Source: Rusavskia elegans (lineage: Eukaryota; Ascomycota; Lecanoromycetes; Teloschistales; Teloschistaceae). From it: a DNA stretch of 64,000 nt. Positions 9,241-21,004 of the stretch are shown here, piece after piece. Position 1 is the first letter of the stretch; every line of letters begins with the position of its first letter. Both the position numbers and the translations under genes were made by a program. The notes beneath the pieces were generated by a model. It did no database searches. It worked only from the letters and a program-made list of their open reading frames with translations, and was not told the origin of the DNA. The stretch spans positions 372,001-436,000 of the forward strand of contig SAUG01000024.1 in NCBI GenBank assembly GCA_011316305.1, in the 5' to 3' direction.

Positions 9241-11508
9241 ATGATGGGCCCCTTCAGGCGTGGAAAGAGCGGTCCAAAGAATCAATCTACGAATCCAAGA
9301 GGAGCATCCAAGATAGGAGCTAAGGGTCACCGAGGTGACTCGCGTGGTATCTCAGCACCAAAAACCGCAACGAAGAACACTTTCAAGACCTCCAGGGTCC
9401 AAGAATTGGTCGATGGCCGTTCCGAAAGCCCAGACAGCATCCTTGAGTCCGGCTCTCCTGGATCGCAGTCGGATGAGCTTTTGAGCCATGATGAGACATC
9501 GGGGTCAGACGAAGTTCCTGAAAAGCCCTACAGCGTCCTGCTCCAGACGTTGAACCCTAAAAAACCTCACAACGAGCCAAAGAAGAAGAGACGAAGACTC
9601 ACATCTGATACTCTGCCGGCGCCAATACATGACCCCGATGCTTTGCAGGATGTTGAAGATGAAGGGGAATTTTCAGAGGAAGGCAGTGCAGACGGCTCCG
9701 ACATAGTCACCTCCCAACAGGGTGAGTCTTCTCGCACAAAAGCGGTGGCCCGTACTTACTCTTTAAGAGCTGGACTTTTTTACAAGACATTTTGCCGATA
9801 CAGATGAGGACGAGACCTTGCGCAAGATTCAAGCTGCAGAAAGAAACCAATGGACGGTAGAGAAAACCACTTCCTCTTCATCTTGGTCCTTGACACTTCG
9901 GCGACCTACTACTTCGGGAGAAGCCCTTGATGACGAGACGAATCTCATTGGAGTCCAGAATCTGAAGGTTGTTGTTGCCGCCGAATGCTTTCCAAGGAAG
10001 AATGCTGATCCTTTGATCAGCTCAAGCCAAAGCTCGAAAGCTTTGCCAGAGCGCTCTTTTCTAATACCAACGACCTCACGAAGCAGCTAGCCGCTTCAAT
10101 TTTCAGCTATCGCGACGTCCTGTACTCGGCCCGAACCCTGGACAACGCGGACACACTGCGTACCTTGACCAGTCTTCATATCCTGAATCACGTTTCCCGG
10201 ACTCGAGATAGGGTACTGAGAAACAATGCCAAACTATCGAAGAGTAGCGATGGTGAGGATCTTGAACTGCGCGATCAAGGTTTTACTCGGCCCAAAGTAC
10301 TCGTCCTGCTGCCTACCCGACAATCCTGTGTAAAGATGGTTGCTGCCATGATCAACGTTGACAAACCCGAGCAACAGGGGAACATGAAGAGATTTGAGCA
10401 GTCCTATGCTAGTGTCGATGATGAGCTCTCGCCCGATAAGCCGGAAGATTTCAAGGACCTGTTCGGCGGCAATGATGATGACATGTTCCGTCTAGGGATA
10501 AAGTTTTCGCGTCGAACAGTCAAGTTCTTTTCACAATTCTACAATTCGGACATAATAATCGCAAGCCCCTTGGGTTTACGGACAGTACTTGGCGGCGACA
10601 ACAAGAAGGCCGATCATGACTTTCTCAGCTCCATCGAGATTGTAGTCCTGGACCAAAGTGAAGCTCTACTCATGCAGAATTGGGAGCATGTGGAGTACAT
10701 ATTCGAGCATCTCAACTTGCAACCCAAAGAAGCACACGGCTGTGACTTCAGCAGAGTGCGAAGCTGGTATCTCAATGGCCACGCCAAATATCTTAGGCAG
10801 ACGATCTTGTTCTCATCGTTCAATTTCGCAGCCCTCAACAAGCTATACATGCAGTCCATGCTCAATATTACTGGAAAAATTAAGTTTGCCATGGTTCATA
10901 AAGGTGCTATCACGGATCTCGCAACGTCAGTCAAACAGACCTTCTCCCGTTTCGACTTCACGAATCCGACCTCAGAACCGGACGATAGATTCAACTACTT
11001 CTCCACAGCTGTACTACCATCTCTAATAAAGGCGTCCTCTCGCAACGTTGGCGGCCACCAAGGTATCTTGATTTTCATGCCTCTCTATGCAGATTTCGTA
11101 AGAGTACGCAACCATCTTGCTGCGTCTTCCAGCACCCAGCATGTTTCGTTCGGCTCGGTGTCTGAGTACACGCCGGTGAAAGAAGTCGCACGAGCTAGAA
11201 GCCACTTCCTTACTAGAAGGCATTCCATATTACTCTACACGGAGCGAGCTCATCATTTCAGGCGATATCGCCTGAAAGGGATTAGCAGGATCGTTTTCTA
11301 CGGCCTTCCTGAGAACCCACTGTTCTACAGGGAGATCGTAAGTGGCTCTTTGGACTCAAGGTTCTCCGATTCGAATACGAACCAGCGTCATACAAGTGTA
11401 CGATGTCTCTTTTCTAAGCTTGATCTACTTAAAGTGGAAAGAATTGTTGGTACCGAGAGGTATTTGTCGCTCCTCAGTGACCATGGAGATACCTTCGATT
11501 TTGTTTGA
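9241..11508 (+). CDS. UTP25: U3 snoRNA-associated protein 25 (SSU processome, DEAD-like fold)
   Basis: Three exons inferred: 9241-9721, 9804-9967, 10021-11508; 2133 nt, 710 residues, close to yeast Utp25. Intron 1 is 9722-9803 (GTGAGT...ACAG). Intron 2 is 9968-10020: donor GTTGTT, branch TGCTGAT, acceptor ATCAG; it is needed because the frame of exon 2 does not connect with KPKLESFARALF in exon 3. The N-terminal 160 residues are basic/acidic disordered with a KKKRRR nuclear signal. The rest has family signatures: SLHILNHVSRTRDRVLRNNA, PKVLVLLPTR, FFSQFYNSDIIIASPLGLR and FLSSIEIVVLDQSEAL. Utp25 acts in early 18S rRNA processing in the nucleolus and resembles RNA helicases without the catalytic motifs. 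The weak intron 2 donor is the main doubt in the model. Confidence 0.9.
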
Positions 11509-12068
11509 ACACGGTCTCTGAGACTTGTACTGCGACCATTCAACCAAATGCGGCCTTAGGCTCGGAGTCTGGAGAAAAAGCTTCGAGAGCCATCGGTCGT
11601 TCGGCCTCGTTGCTTTTCGTGATACAGACCTGTTCTTGGAAAGAATAACCGTCATAGAACAATATCCTCAGCAGTCTGGAGGTTTATTCAATGCCATTGG
11701 CTTGTACTGCTTTAGAATTTAGGCATCAAGAGTATCCGACCTCGATCTGCTAAAGTCTTGATATATCTTACCAGAGAGATGAACCCTAATATGGTTGATT
11801 GGGGCCAATACTGTAGGGGAAATACAGATCGCTTCACTGATTGATGCATGAGTGCAAAGCAATTCACACCTTCACAGTCGGGCCGTCACGTCTACTTTAC
11901 ACCGTGCGGCTATGCTTCACTGTATCCTTCCCCAGTTTCATTCATCGATCAGTCTTTCAACCTCTTACCAAGTCCTCGGGACAAGTTCTTGCACGTCACT
12001 CTGCGCGGCTTCGCTTCAACCACTCTGCTACATTGTCATGGAGCGCTGTCCTGCTTCAGATTTTCTTC
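11509..12068. other. Intergenic region, possible leader of the next gene
   Basis: UTP25 terminator plus upstream region of the unknown gene that follows. The frame of that gene stays open upstream to 11844 (ATG), so part of this stretch could be coding or an untranslated exon. Confidence 0.4.
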
Positions 12069-15000
12069 ATGACTATGTTGGCAATACATAAGAAAGACCG
12101 CCATTCAGACTCACTGGACGGCAGACTGGATCTTTTCGAGCATGGTCATCTGACGTTGAGCCGTATGACTCGGCAACAACTCATCAGCGCTGAGGAAATC
12201 TGGGATTCATACTTTGACGGTGATGATTTTGTCTACGAGGGTCTTGATCTCGACTTGATCCAAGATAGAGCGGTCCAAAGTGACACCCGAGTACCATCGA
12301 ATCACGACCTATACCCATCACGAGAGCACCATAATCTCGACCTCACCGTTGGCGAAGGGCCTGGAGTCGATTTTGAGGATAGCCTGTGGAAAGAGCATCA
12401 ACTGACAGAGCTTCCAAATTCCAACATACCTTCGAGGAATCCAGTAAGCCAAGAATGATCCTTAAGTGAGAGTGAACGGTGACATTTTTCCAGATGTCTA
12501 GTCTGGGCGATGAGCTTGGAGACATGACCAAGCGCTCGGGCATCAACAGGGCTTCCAGCCATGACCGAGAGCTAAGCGGTGACACTTGTTGCCAGTCTCT
12601 GTCGGGCTCTAGCCCAGATGATTCAACCCTGAGAGGTTTCAAGATCCAAGACGAGGAAGGATACGAGGAAGAGAAAGACACTATTGCTGCCCATGAGACC
12701 AGCAAACAGCAGGGATTCTACGTTGACAATCATTCCCAGAAGACGCTTCTGGAGACACTCAACCAAGAAACAGAGGATCTCCTGCGTACGCCACTGACGC
12801 CTATGTCCTCGCAGGTTGTCAGCGAGCATGGCTTCCCGCTTGGTGTTGAAGTGGCGAAGAATGCTTATGGTCAAGGGTTGCTCTCCACGGGGGCTTTCTA
12901 CCGCGACTGCCTTCCGCCGGCGCTGTCAGTGCTTAAACCTCCTTCATCAACCGATCAAGCTATAGAGAATCACGACTCGTCGACTGTAGCGTATCACTCT
13001 CCAGGGGGCAGCTTGTCGCCTTCACCGGGGCGAAGGCAGACTGGGGCTCATGAACCAAAGCCCGTAGTGAAAAGACGAAATTTGTCCCACGACGCACAGA
13101 TCAAAAGGATTGACCAGGCACCGCTGTCTGCAATTTGCGAGGAACCAGCAGGATCTCAGCATGCATGTACATGCGGGCTGTGCTCCGATTCAGACGGCGG
13201 GCGAGGAATCGTCTGGTTCCATCTATGTCCACGCTATGCAGCAATCGCACGGGAGAACGGTGTCACATACGAACCCTGCGAGGGTCGGATCATCATGCAT
13301 CACGGTCCTGACAGATCAAGCGTGGGACTAATCATTGAAGGACCGATGGAAGATAGATTCGTACCAGCCATCAGGCCGCCTCGATTACCGGTGGCACCTG
13401 AGCCGGACGAAGTCCAATCTCCCAAACCTGGGAAACTCGATCTTCGAGCCATGCACTCTGCCACGGGGCGTCCTGCCAGAATTCTTCCTCGAACCACAAG
13501 CGGACCAAAACTTCACCAGCTTCCACCAATCTCAACGCCTGCCCTCCAACGACCTATCTCGCCGGCAACGCAGGTGTCTCATCCCATATCACTAAATCCT
13601 CTGTACTCTGTTTATTGTCCCAAGCAAGAGAAGGATGACTGTGCCCGTGATGCCACTCATGACTTCCAAGGAATCATGGAACAGTTCCCTGCCACCCCTT
13701 CCGCCAATCCCCAAGGAAATGTCCATCCAGCCTTCAGGACCGAAGGCACTTTGCCGAGAGAATGGTCTAGCTCGCCCAGCAGAAAGCCCTCACATGTTTC
13801 GATTCAAGACGAGAAGTTCGAGTGTCCCCAGACTCCTGATTCTGAGAGTCTACGCCGCTCATCGAACAATTCAGAATTCTCCGCTGGGCGACCAGCTCGC
13901 ACCGACTCTCTGGGTGCACCGAGTCATCGCGGGCCATGCAAAGAAGGGGAGAAGTCTTCCATCGATCAACCCCTAAAAACTGGCAGAGCCCTTACGCACA
14001 GTCGAGCTCGACATCTGGCACTATCGAGCTCTTCAGCTTCGGTACTGTCACCGTTTGCCAGCCATGAACGGACGCCATCCGTGTTTTTAGGCCCTTCGAC
14101 ACCGTCCACAGCTTCCTTCCAAAGGTCTTCCATGTCCAGTTATGGAGAGCCATTGCCATCAAATATTCACGAACTGGAGGAAGCCGCAACTCCAGCAGAC
14201 ACAAAAGAGAACCGATTGGCCAGTCCTTTTCAATCGCGCCACCACTCGATGAACCATGCTGCAGATGCAGATCCTTTCTCGCCACGACTGTCGTATCACA
14301 CGGCGCCAAACAGCCACTATGCATATTCGCCTCCTTTGGAAACACCCCAAACCCCACGTACCAGCGTATCATCGCTTGACCGACTGCGAAGCCACAACCC
14401 TAGACAAAACTCGCCTTTCTTTGAGACCCAGGGATACCTTCGTTATCAAGCGAGCGACCATTCCTTCGCACAGACACTAGATAGCTTGCAGATCCAGAGA
14501 GATGACGGAATCACTTCCAGCACCAATCTTCTCAATGGCCGCGCTTTCGACAGTGTCGACTCAAGGAGTGAGGATAGCGGTTGGCGCGATGAAGGAGACA
14601 ACGCTGACTACGATCGCCTTTACATCCTCGACGGTGGAGACGACCACCAGTCGAATCACTCCGCGGACCCCTTGGAGACTGTCGGTGCAACCGAAGCTCA
14701 CTGTACCAATATCGTCACCTCGCGCAAGAAACCCGTCCAAGAAGGCATTTTCAATGCTGGTCTTGGAGTTTCCAATTCCACTCTCATCCTTCAACAACCA
14801 ACCCCAAAACCTCGGTCACCTCTCCCGCACCCCGGAAGTAACGCCACGAATGAAGAACTAGAAAGCTACATCAGCAACAAAATCACATCCACCAACCAAC
14901 GGCGCACGGAACCCCTCCGACGGTCTCTGGTCGTGCAACAGAACCTTTGCTCTCACACCAAATTGCAACACATGCTGGGGATCGAGTCTTCGTCACCGTC

Positions 15001-15226
15001 GACGACGGGAAATCACCGATCGCGAAGTCCAAGAAACAACACACAATCGCCCTCGATGACGATGAACGAGGTGCTTTGTCCTCTGAAGAAGGAGAACGAT
15101 CGGCTTGGGTTCGTCAAAAAAGGGAGCTTGTTGTTTCGAGAGAAAAGGACGAATTTGACGGGGAAGGTCAAGGCGGGGTGGAAGGTGAAACCGGAGGATT
15201 GGCAGGACGATGATGATAGGAATTGA
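12069..15226 (+). CDS. Unknown long disordered Ser/Pro-rich protein
   Basis: Two exons inferred: 12069-12443 and 12494-15226, joined over a 50-nt intron (GTAAGC...TTCCAG) in phase 0; about 1035 residues. The start is uncertain: ATGs at 12069 and 12075 are preferred because the earlier in-frame ATG at 11844 would add a poorly compositional N-terminus. I do not recognise a family. The protein is acidic at the N-terminus, then Ser/Pro/His-rich and probably disordered, with many SP/TP sites. One ordered-looking patch around residues 340-385 has CTCGLCSD, WFHLCPRYAAIARENG and VTYEPCEGRI, possibly a small Cys motif. The C-terminus is basic then acidic (KVKAGWKVKPEDWQDDDD). It may be a lineage-restricted regulator or scaffold, but no function can be assigned. 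Confidence 0.65.
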
Positions 15227-15595
15227 GGATCTTGCATTGAGGTTGATGGAAGATTATTTGACGGGTGAGGGAACCTATGCGAAAGCAGAGATGGTTAATA
15301 CGGGGTTATATGAATGAAGAATTTCGAGAAGTGGAACTTCTGTCGTTCCTGCAAGCAGATTTCAGGAGTATGAGGGTAAGTGGATGCCGATGCGTCAGCT
15401 AATCTGATGGGGAGAGAGAATATCGAGGGTTACTGGCCTCGGATGGACGATGGGAATCTAGGGGAAATATGTATCAAGTCAATTGTTATTCATTTAATTC
15501 GTAAACGAACCACTAACCTCCTCCATACCGCCTCCTCTCCACCACCCCTTGATCAGACAGAGCCTATTAAGAAAACCAATAATGATAGTTTAACA
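15227..15595. other. Convergent intergenic region
   Basis: 3' flanks of the unknown gene and the type I membrane gene. Nothing else recognised. Confidence 0.45.
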
Positions 15596-16510
15596 TCACG
15601 CATACCGGGCACCAAGCGGACTCTCCAGCTCCACCGGCTCCCCACCCATCTCATGCCTCTGCTGCCCCCTCTCCGCCGGATGAACCTCACCCCTCGCAAT
15701 GTGCGAAAAATCATTCATCGTCCCGCAGGGCCGGGGCCTTTTTTGGTCCTGCTGCTGCTGCTGCGTAGTAACACTAGCACCACCCTTCCACGTCTTCGCA
15801 ATCCACTTCCCCGTCCCATCCCCCTCTCTATCCTCCTCCTCATCCTCCTCCTCCTCCTTCTCCGCCAGCTGCAGTTTTTTCCGCCGCTGCACCTCATACA
15901 GCACGAAACAGGCGGTCGTGAGCGCGAATACGCCCACCGCGACGCCGACACCTATCGCGGCCATTGCAGAGGTAGAGGTGTTTTTATTCTTGCAGCGGGC
16001 TTCTTCCGCCCGGGCTTTCTGGTCGAGGTATTTTTGGGAGGAGGAGGAGAAGGAGTTGGTGTCGAGGGACCAGAAGGCGGGTTCTTGGGTGGAGTTGGCG
16101 GTGAGGTTGAAGGCGACGCTTTGGGATATGTTTATTATGTTTGTGGGGGAGGAGAGCTCGAAGCTGCAGGATTGGTAGGATGGAGATGAGGGGGAGGAAG
16201 GGGGGGTGGAGGACGATAGGGGTAGGAGAGAGATGAGGCGGTTGCCGGTTGCGGGGACGGGGAGTTGGAGCGCGGTGGTGTAGTAGTTGTTTGTTTGGCA
16301 GGAGAGTTTGAGGATGGCGGGGGTGTTGTGGGAGATCCAGGAGACGTTGATGGTGTCGAGGGTGTTGAAGGTTAGGGAGGGGACGGAGAGGGATGGGTAG
16401 AGCCATGTTACGTCGGACGCGGATTTCTGCGGTTGGTCGATGGCAAGGGTGAGGGTAGTGAGGAGGAATGCGCTGAGGGATAGCGGGGAATAGGAGAGAG
16501 GGCGCAGCAT
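15596..16510 (-). CDS. Small single-pass membrane protein, Ser/Thr-rich ectodomain
   Basis: Single exon, 304 residues, ATG at 16510. The N-terminus (MLRPLSYSPLSLSAFLLTTL then TLA) reads as a signal peptide. The ectodomain (about 24-175) has several N-x-S/T sites (NVSW, NISQ, NLTA, NSTQ) and a Ser/Pro-rich stretch. A hydrophobic segment at about 183-206 (MAAIGVGVAVGVFALTTACF) is followed by basic YEVQRRKKLQ, a run of Glu/Asp and a Gln stretch, consistent with a cytosolic tail. This is the layout of fungal wall-sensor or plasma-membrane stress proteins, but no defined family is recognised. The coding strand is strongly pyrimidine-rich. Topology is inferred from sequence only. Confidence 0.65.
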   Translation of the reverse strand: MLRPLSYSPLSLSAFLLTTLTLAIDQPQKSASDVTWLYPSLSVPSLTFNTLDTINVSWISHNTPAILKLSCQTNNYYTTALQLPVPATGNRLISLLPLSSSTPPSSPSSPSYQSCSFELSSPTNIINISQSVAFNLTANSTQEPAFWSLDTNSFSSSSQKYLDQKARAEEARCKNKNTSTSAMAAIGVGVAVGVFALTTACFVLYEVQRRKKLQLAEKEEEEDEEEDREGDGTGKWIAKTWKGGASVTTQQQQQDQKRPRPCGTMNDFSHIARGEVHPAERGQQRHEMGGEPVELESPLGARYA

Positions 16511-17219
16511 TATGGTGGCTTTCCTGTACTCGACGATGACGGTGGAGGAGGAGATGGAGGAGGAGCAATCGTGTCGAGCTTGATCAGGGGAGACAGCGCA
16601 GGAAGTTGATGCTGGTGACCATGCAGGAAGGCAGGATCTCGAAACACAGATCAGCGCCTACCGTGTTGGGGATCTCTATGATTCAGAGGGTCTCCAAGAG
16701 TCTTGTAGTGGGTCTGGAATGAAACATTATAGACAGGCGAGATGGAGCGCTTGGACGAAGCGTGCCTCGGAGTGCGACGTCGTATGCCTTGAAGATGCTT
16801 CGTCCCGTACCTGTCACTTTTTGCGACGTTAGAGACGGGCGGGATAGAGGAGTAGCAGCGCCAGTCAGAATAATATGCGACCGGAGGGTTGGCTGGATAT
16901 GCGCTTCGAGCGGAACTTCGCCCAGAATACAGCAAGCGCTCGACTGAGAACAGGTCTGAGTCTTTATATGCGAAGAAGTGTAGGGGGGAGGTCGCCAAAG
17001 TGGCTGTTGATAACACCATTCGTCACATCTGAAACAAAAACAAGACGACTTCCGTTGAGGATAGCTACGAAAAAGCCAGGGACAAGGGCAGCAAGGCTGG
17101 AGAGAAACGACCTGAAGTGTCTATAACAGAGAGAATTGATATCACTTGCTTGTAGGAGCAACTGGAAGTAAGCGCTTACAAAAATCTTGTAGGCATATAC
17201 TCTACCTTAAACAACGAGA
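16511..17219. other. Intergenic region without recognised gene
   Basis: About 700 bp between two minus-strand genes: promoter of the membrane protein gene and terminator of the EamA transporter. Open frames here are short and featureless. Confidence 0.45.
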
Positions 17220-18806
17220 TCAAACTCTCATCGTTCGAAGCTGGACCTCTTGCACTCCTCGGAGAACACGTCTTTCCTCATTTGTTACCGTACTGCTTTC
17301 GCCTTCGTCTGACATTAAACCTACCTCTTCGTCTCCCAGCATCCTCTCACCCGTCTTTGACTTTTTGGACGGGTCTTGCCTCACCGCAATGTAAAGGGCA
17401 CTCCCAAGGATCAGGCTACTGCCTAGTATGCTCAAGGTTCCCATTGTGGTGTCAAAGACAAGTTTGTCGAAAGCTAGAGCGAAGAGCATGTTGGTGTAGA
17501 CCATGTTAGTCGCCCGGGAGCTTTTCTCGTACGACAAGCCTGCCGTCAAGAGAATCTGCATGACAAAACCGCAGACTCCTAGAAAGACCAGGTAGCTCCA
17601 CTGTTTAACCCCTGACGGGAGCTGGAAGTCCATGCCCGGTATGAATAGTAGTACAGCACTAGCAACCAAAGTGGTCCATGCCGCGAAGTAATTGACAGAT
17701 ATGAGCGGGTGAGCTCGTTGACCGATCATCCGAATGGTTGTGTACGCCGACGCGGCCCCGAAGACTCCTATCAGCGCCACGCCAATGGCCAAGAGCCGTT
17801 GAGTGGATGTTACATGGTCCGCACTCGTCAGCTGCGAATGGGTCGTTGCATTGGTCGCAGGTATTGCATTGCTAGTCGCAGTAGCGATAGGAGTCTCCCC
17901 AGCGTCCAGAGAGAGAAAGGACGTCGGACGAGCGATGAGGATGACCCCCACAAGTGACACGAGCCCTGCAATCTGCTCTGTCCTTGTAAAAGGCTCATGT
18001 ATGAGAATGGAACAAGCCCAACATGCGACGATAGGGGCGAGAAAGGTGATTACAGTGGCTTCTGCGAGCGGCAGATACTGTAAGGAATCTGTATATGACG
18101 GTCGTAAACATTTCGTTATGGTATGAAGGAGCTGCAAGATGTAACGTACAGTAGATGCCGAGGACTACAATCACGTATCAGCTGATTGCGGATTTCGCGG
18201 TAGCAACGGTAGAGGGATAAGTACTCACGGCCGAAGAAGCCTCCGAATGCTCTTGCCATCAGAAGTTTGCGAACGCCCTTTTGACCGAAGGGAAAATGCT
18301 CGACCTTGGCCAACCACATGTATAGGGTGCATAGGAGCGAGGTGATAGCCATCCGAACGAACATAACCTATCTCGGACTGTCAGTCTCAGCTTCGACCAG
18401 CCAGTTCCCGAGCGCGGTGGCATACCTGGAACGTGTTCAGCGGGTTCCCGGACGTTTCCAGCAGTCTAGTCGTGACGTTCATCAGAGCCCCAAAAAGCTG
18501 TGCGACGAGGACGAGCAGCAGGCCCTTGTTGGCGAGCCAGAGGGCATTGCATCTGGCTTTCCACGAACGAGCCGACGAAGCAGGGGAGACGGATTGGTAA
18601 CGGAGGGCGGCAGGAGTGAGTGGACGCCCTCGCTGTCTCTCATTTTCGTTGTCGGCCGAATAGATGGAGCCATTGTCGTCGGAAGATGGTCTGAAAGAGT
18701 GTTGGGGAGGAATACCTCGCGACTCGACCTTTCTGCCGGGCTCGTCTTGCGTGGGCGGTGAGCGGTCTTGGCATCTGGTGTCGCTTCCATCCTGTTCAAC
18801 CGTCAT
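17220..18806 (-). CDS. EamA-type (drug/metabolite transporter) membrane protein, SLC35G-like
   Basis: Four exons inferred: 18806-18426, 18367-18229, 18164-18150 (a 15-nt microexon) and 18088-17220; 1404 nt, 467 residues. All introns are GT-AG: GTATG...ATAG, GTGAGT...GTAG and GTACGT...ACAG. The microexon restores the family sequence FFGLLGIYYSLQYLPLAEA. The N-terminal about 100 residues are hydrophilic and disordered; ten hydrophobic helices in two EamA repeats follow, e.g. LLLVLVAQLFGALMNVTTRL, TFLAPIVACWACSILIHEPF and AYTTIRMIG. ATG at 18806 is chosen because the frame upstream has no ATG. Substrate unknown; relatives are plasma-membrane or organelle transporters. An extra upstream exon cannot be excluded. 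Confidence 0.85.
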
Positions 18807-19701
18807 GTTTCCGCTTCCGCTTCCGTCACGAGTCAATAGGGAAGACCCAACCAGGTCTGCCTCTTCGTTAGCGGCCAAGAAATAAAAGAGAAACCCATCC
18901 GGACACCGTAGAAGCAATGACAGAATTCTGGCTATGACTCGGCAGCAAATGCAAGCACTAAAGAATAGTCCCTAATTCCCTTCAATCACAGCGGCAACCC
19001 ACTCGGCACTCCAGTTCCGTAGATGTATGGAGACCCTGGAACTCTTAATTGATACAGATACACAATCAGAAAGGTCTTGAACAGGCTCGCCCCTCGTCAT
19101 ACGAAATGCTCTTGCTGGAACATGTACTTTATCACAAATAGCTCAGATAAAAAGTCCATCTGGTACGTTCTTCGCTTGGGCCGCACCTGCTTCGGCTTCA
19201 ACACGTAACTTCCGCGACATTAAGGGACATCGAGTCCTGTCTGCCGAGCGTCGCAGCAAATCGTACTCTGCAGCAAGACGGCATGTGGTTCGCTCCGCGA
19301 CTTGAACCCTCAGTTCGCAGTGTCCTCGTTATATCCAAAATCAGTTGCGATGAGGGGCGCATTGCAGTCGGTACCTCGATATGGGATCCCGTCCTAGCGA
19401 TTACTCAACTAAGGTACCACGATAACACTGCTACGTCTGTACAATCAATGGAGCAGCGAATTTGGCAGTGACATGAAACGCTACTCGACTTGTTTGCTGG
19501 TTGCTGTGTGGCCCACATTGCGATTGGTCTTCGACAAGACAACGTTCACGAATGAGAAGATCTTGTAATCCCAGTAACAAAGGCGAAAAGACTCCACCCG
19601 GCTTAGAGGATGCATCATTGCCTGATTGCTATCGGCCTTGGAGGATATTTCTGTCATGGCGCCGAGTATTTTCAACCTTCACCACCAATCTACATCTTAC
19701 T
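18807..19701. other. Intergenic region without recognised gene
   Basis: About 900 bp between the transporter start and the EFM6-like stop, both on the minus strand. It should contain the transporter promoter. Short frames only. Confidence 0.45.
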
Positions 19702-20596
19702 TCAAGTCGTCACAGCCTGAATCTTGCGTCTGATCTCAAACCTGGGTGTGTCGTCAATTCTCTCATATCAACATTATCAATGTAATATACGTACAGATGT
19801 ATACCTTCTCTGGACCAGACCTTCTTGTCCGGATCATCCCCCACATCGGTCACCTCAAAAATCTTACGAGCCATCTTCACAAAGTTCATGTCCGCTCTTC
19901 TTCGTTTCTTGAAGCAGAAATAGCAGACAGTGTCTGGGCTTATCATTTCCTGCATCGTTCGCAATAACAGCGGAAAGGCAGGTTCGAAGTATACGCAATC
20001 AGCTGCTAGAAGAATGTCTGGAGATGAAGGGACTGGGGCGGGAACAAGTGATCCCCATTCGAGGACATGGGCTGTTATTGTTGCTCGGGAGGGATTGAGA
20101 GCGATATTGTGCTTCAGCAGGGGAAGAATGGGCGGGAGATCCGTCAGGTAAATGCAAGACGGTTGAACGTGATGGAGAGAAAGGGCCAAACTTGATACGA
20201 CTGATCAGTCCTGCCGAGCTTACAGCATTGCAAGATGATGGGAAAAGATGGACAAACCCAACGAGCCCGCTCCCAGCGCCTAATTCAAGACTATCAATCA
20301 AGTGTTAGCCATGACTTCCGTCCTTGCAACGAATCAGAAACGCCAGAGCGTACGAGCACCAACATTGTTCTGCCCTGCAATTCGGTCATCTTAGTTCGAA
20401 GCAGATATTTTGCAAGGACCATGCCGCCAGGCCAGAGTTGTCCACCACATTCAGTAGGGTCATCCTGGAGTAGTAGGGGAGGAGGAAGTAAGCCGTCGAA
20501 ATGAATTGATGTTATTGAGGGACATTTGGGAGCGGTAGAAGGAACGAGATCCTCAGTGACGGAGATACCCAGAAGTTCAGACTCACTTGCTGGCAT
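19702..20596 (-). CDS. EFM6: EFM6/METTL21-like protein-lysine N-methyltransferase
   Basis: Four exons inferred: 20596-20364, 20290-20258, 20190-19795, 19741-19702; 702 nt, 233 residues. Exon 2 (33 nt) encodes the SAM-binding motif LELGAGSGLVG, completed across the junctions. Other signatures: TECGGQLWPGGMVLAKYL, YLTDLPPILPLLKHNIALN, ILLAADCVYFEPAFPLLLRT and KKRRRADMNF, typical of Methyltransf_16 enzymes. Intron 1 uses donor GTTGGT with a CTAAC branch; intron 2 GTTTGT...CAAG; intron 3 GTACGT...CCAG. Splicing intron 3 ends the protein HLFEIRRKIQAVTT; retaining it gives a longer tail ending ARFRL. Yeast Efm6 methylates eEF1A. The start is the least certain point: in-frame ATGs also occur at 20617 and 20644. 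Confidence 0.78.
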
Positions 20597-21004
20597 GTTG
20601 GGTCTCACTGCAGGCATACTGAACAGAGTGTGCTTCCATGTCATGATGCCGGCTCCAAACAAATACGAGTATGGTTAGTGTCGGTCTTACTTCGGAGAGA
20701 ATGGAAGCTAGCTCCGCTAGCTATCAAAGGCGCAGCAACGAGGTTGACCACAGTGAACATTACCTGTTTGTTGTGACATATCGAAACGTTTCTATTTCTT
20801 TGCTTGCCTATAGAGACCGAAATCAAGTGTAAAGTTCTACCGGGATGCGTCGTTCTGGACATGGAGCCGCCGATGCGGTAGCAAATGTCAAGTCAGGACT
20901 GGCTCAATGGCCAGGCGAGGCAAGTAGGGTCGATCGCCAGCCAGACATGGCATGAAGCGATCCTCCCATCATCCGTAGCGGAGTGAAGATAGGGATTGTC
21001 CAGT
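20597..21004. promoter_or_regulatory. Divergent promoter region, EFM6-like / GNAT
   Basis: About 400 bp between divergent starts; no specific site claimed. Confidence 0.4.

Noticed and set aside
12069..16510. Secondary-metabolite or effector cluster
   Set aside because: No synthase, tailoring enzyme or shared regulator; the genes here are unrelated and differently oriented.
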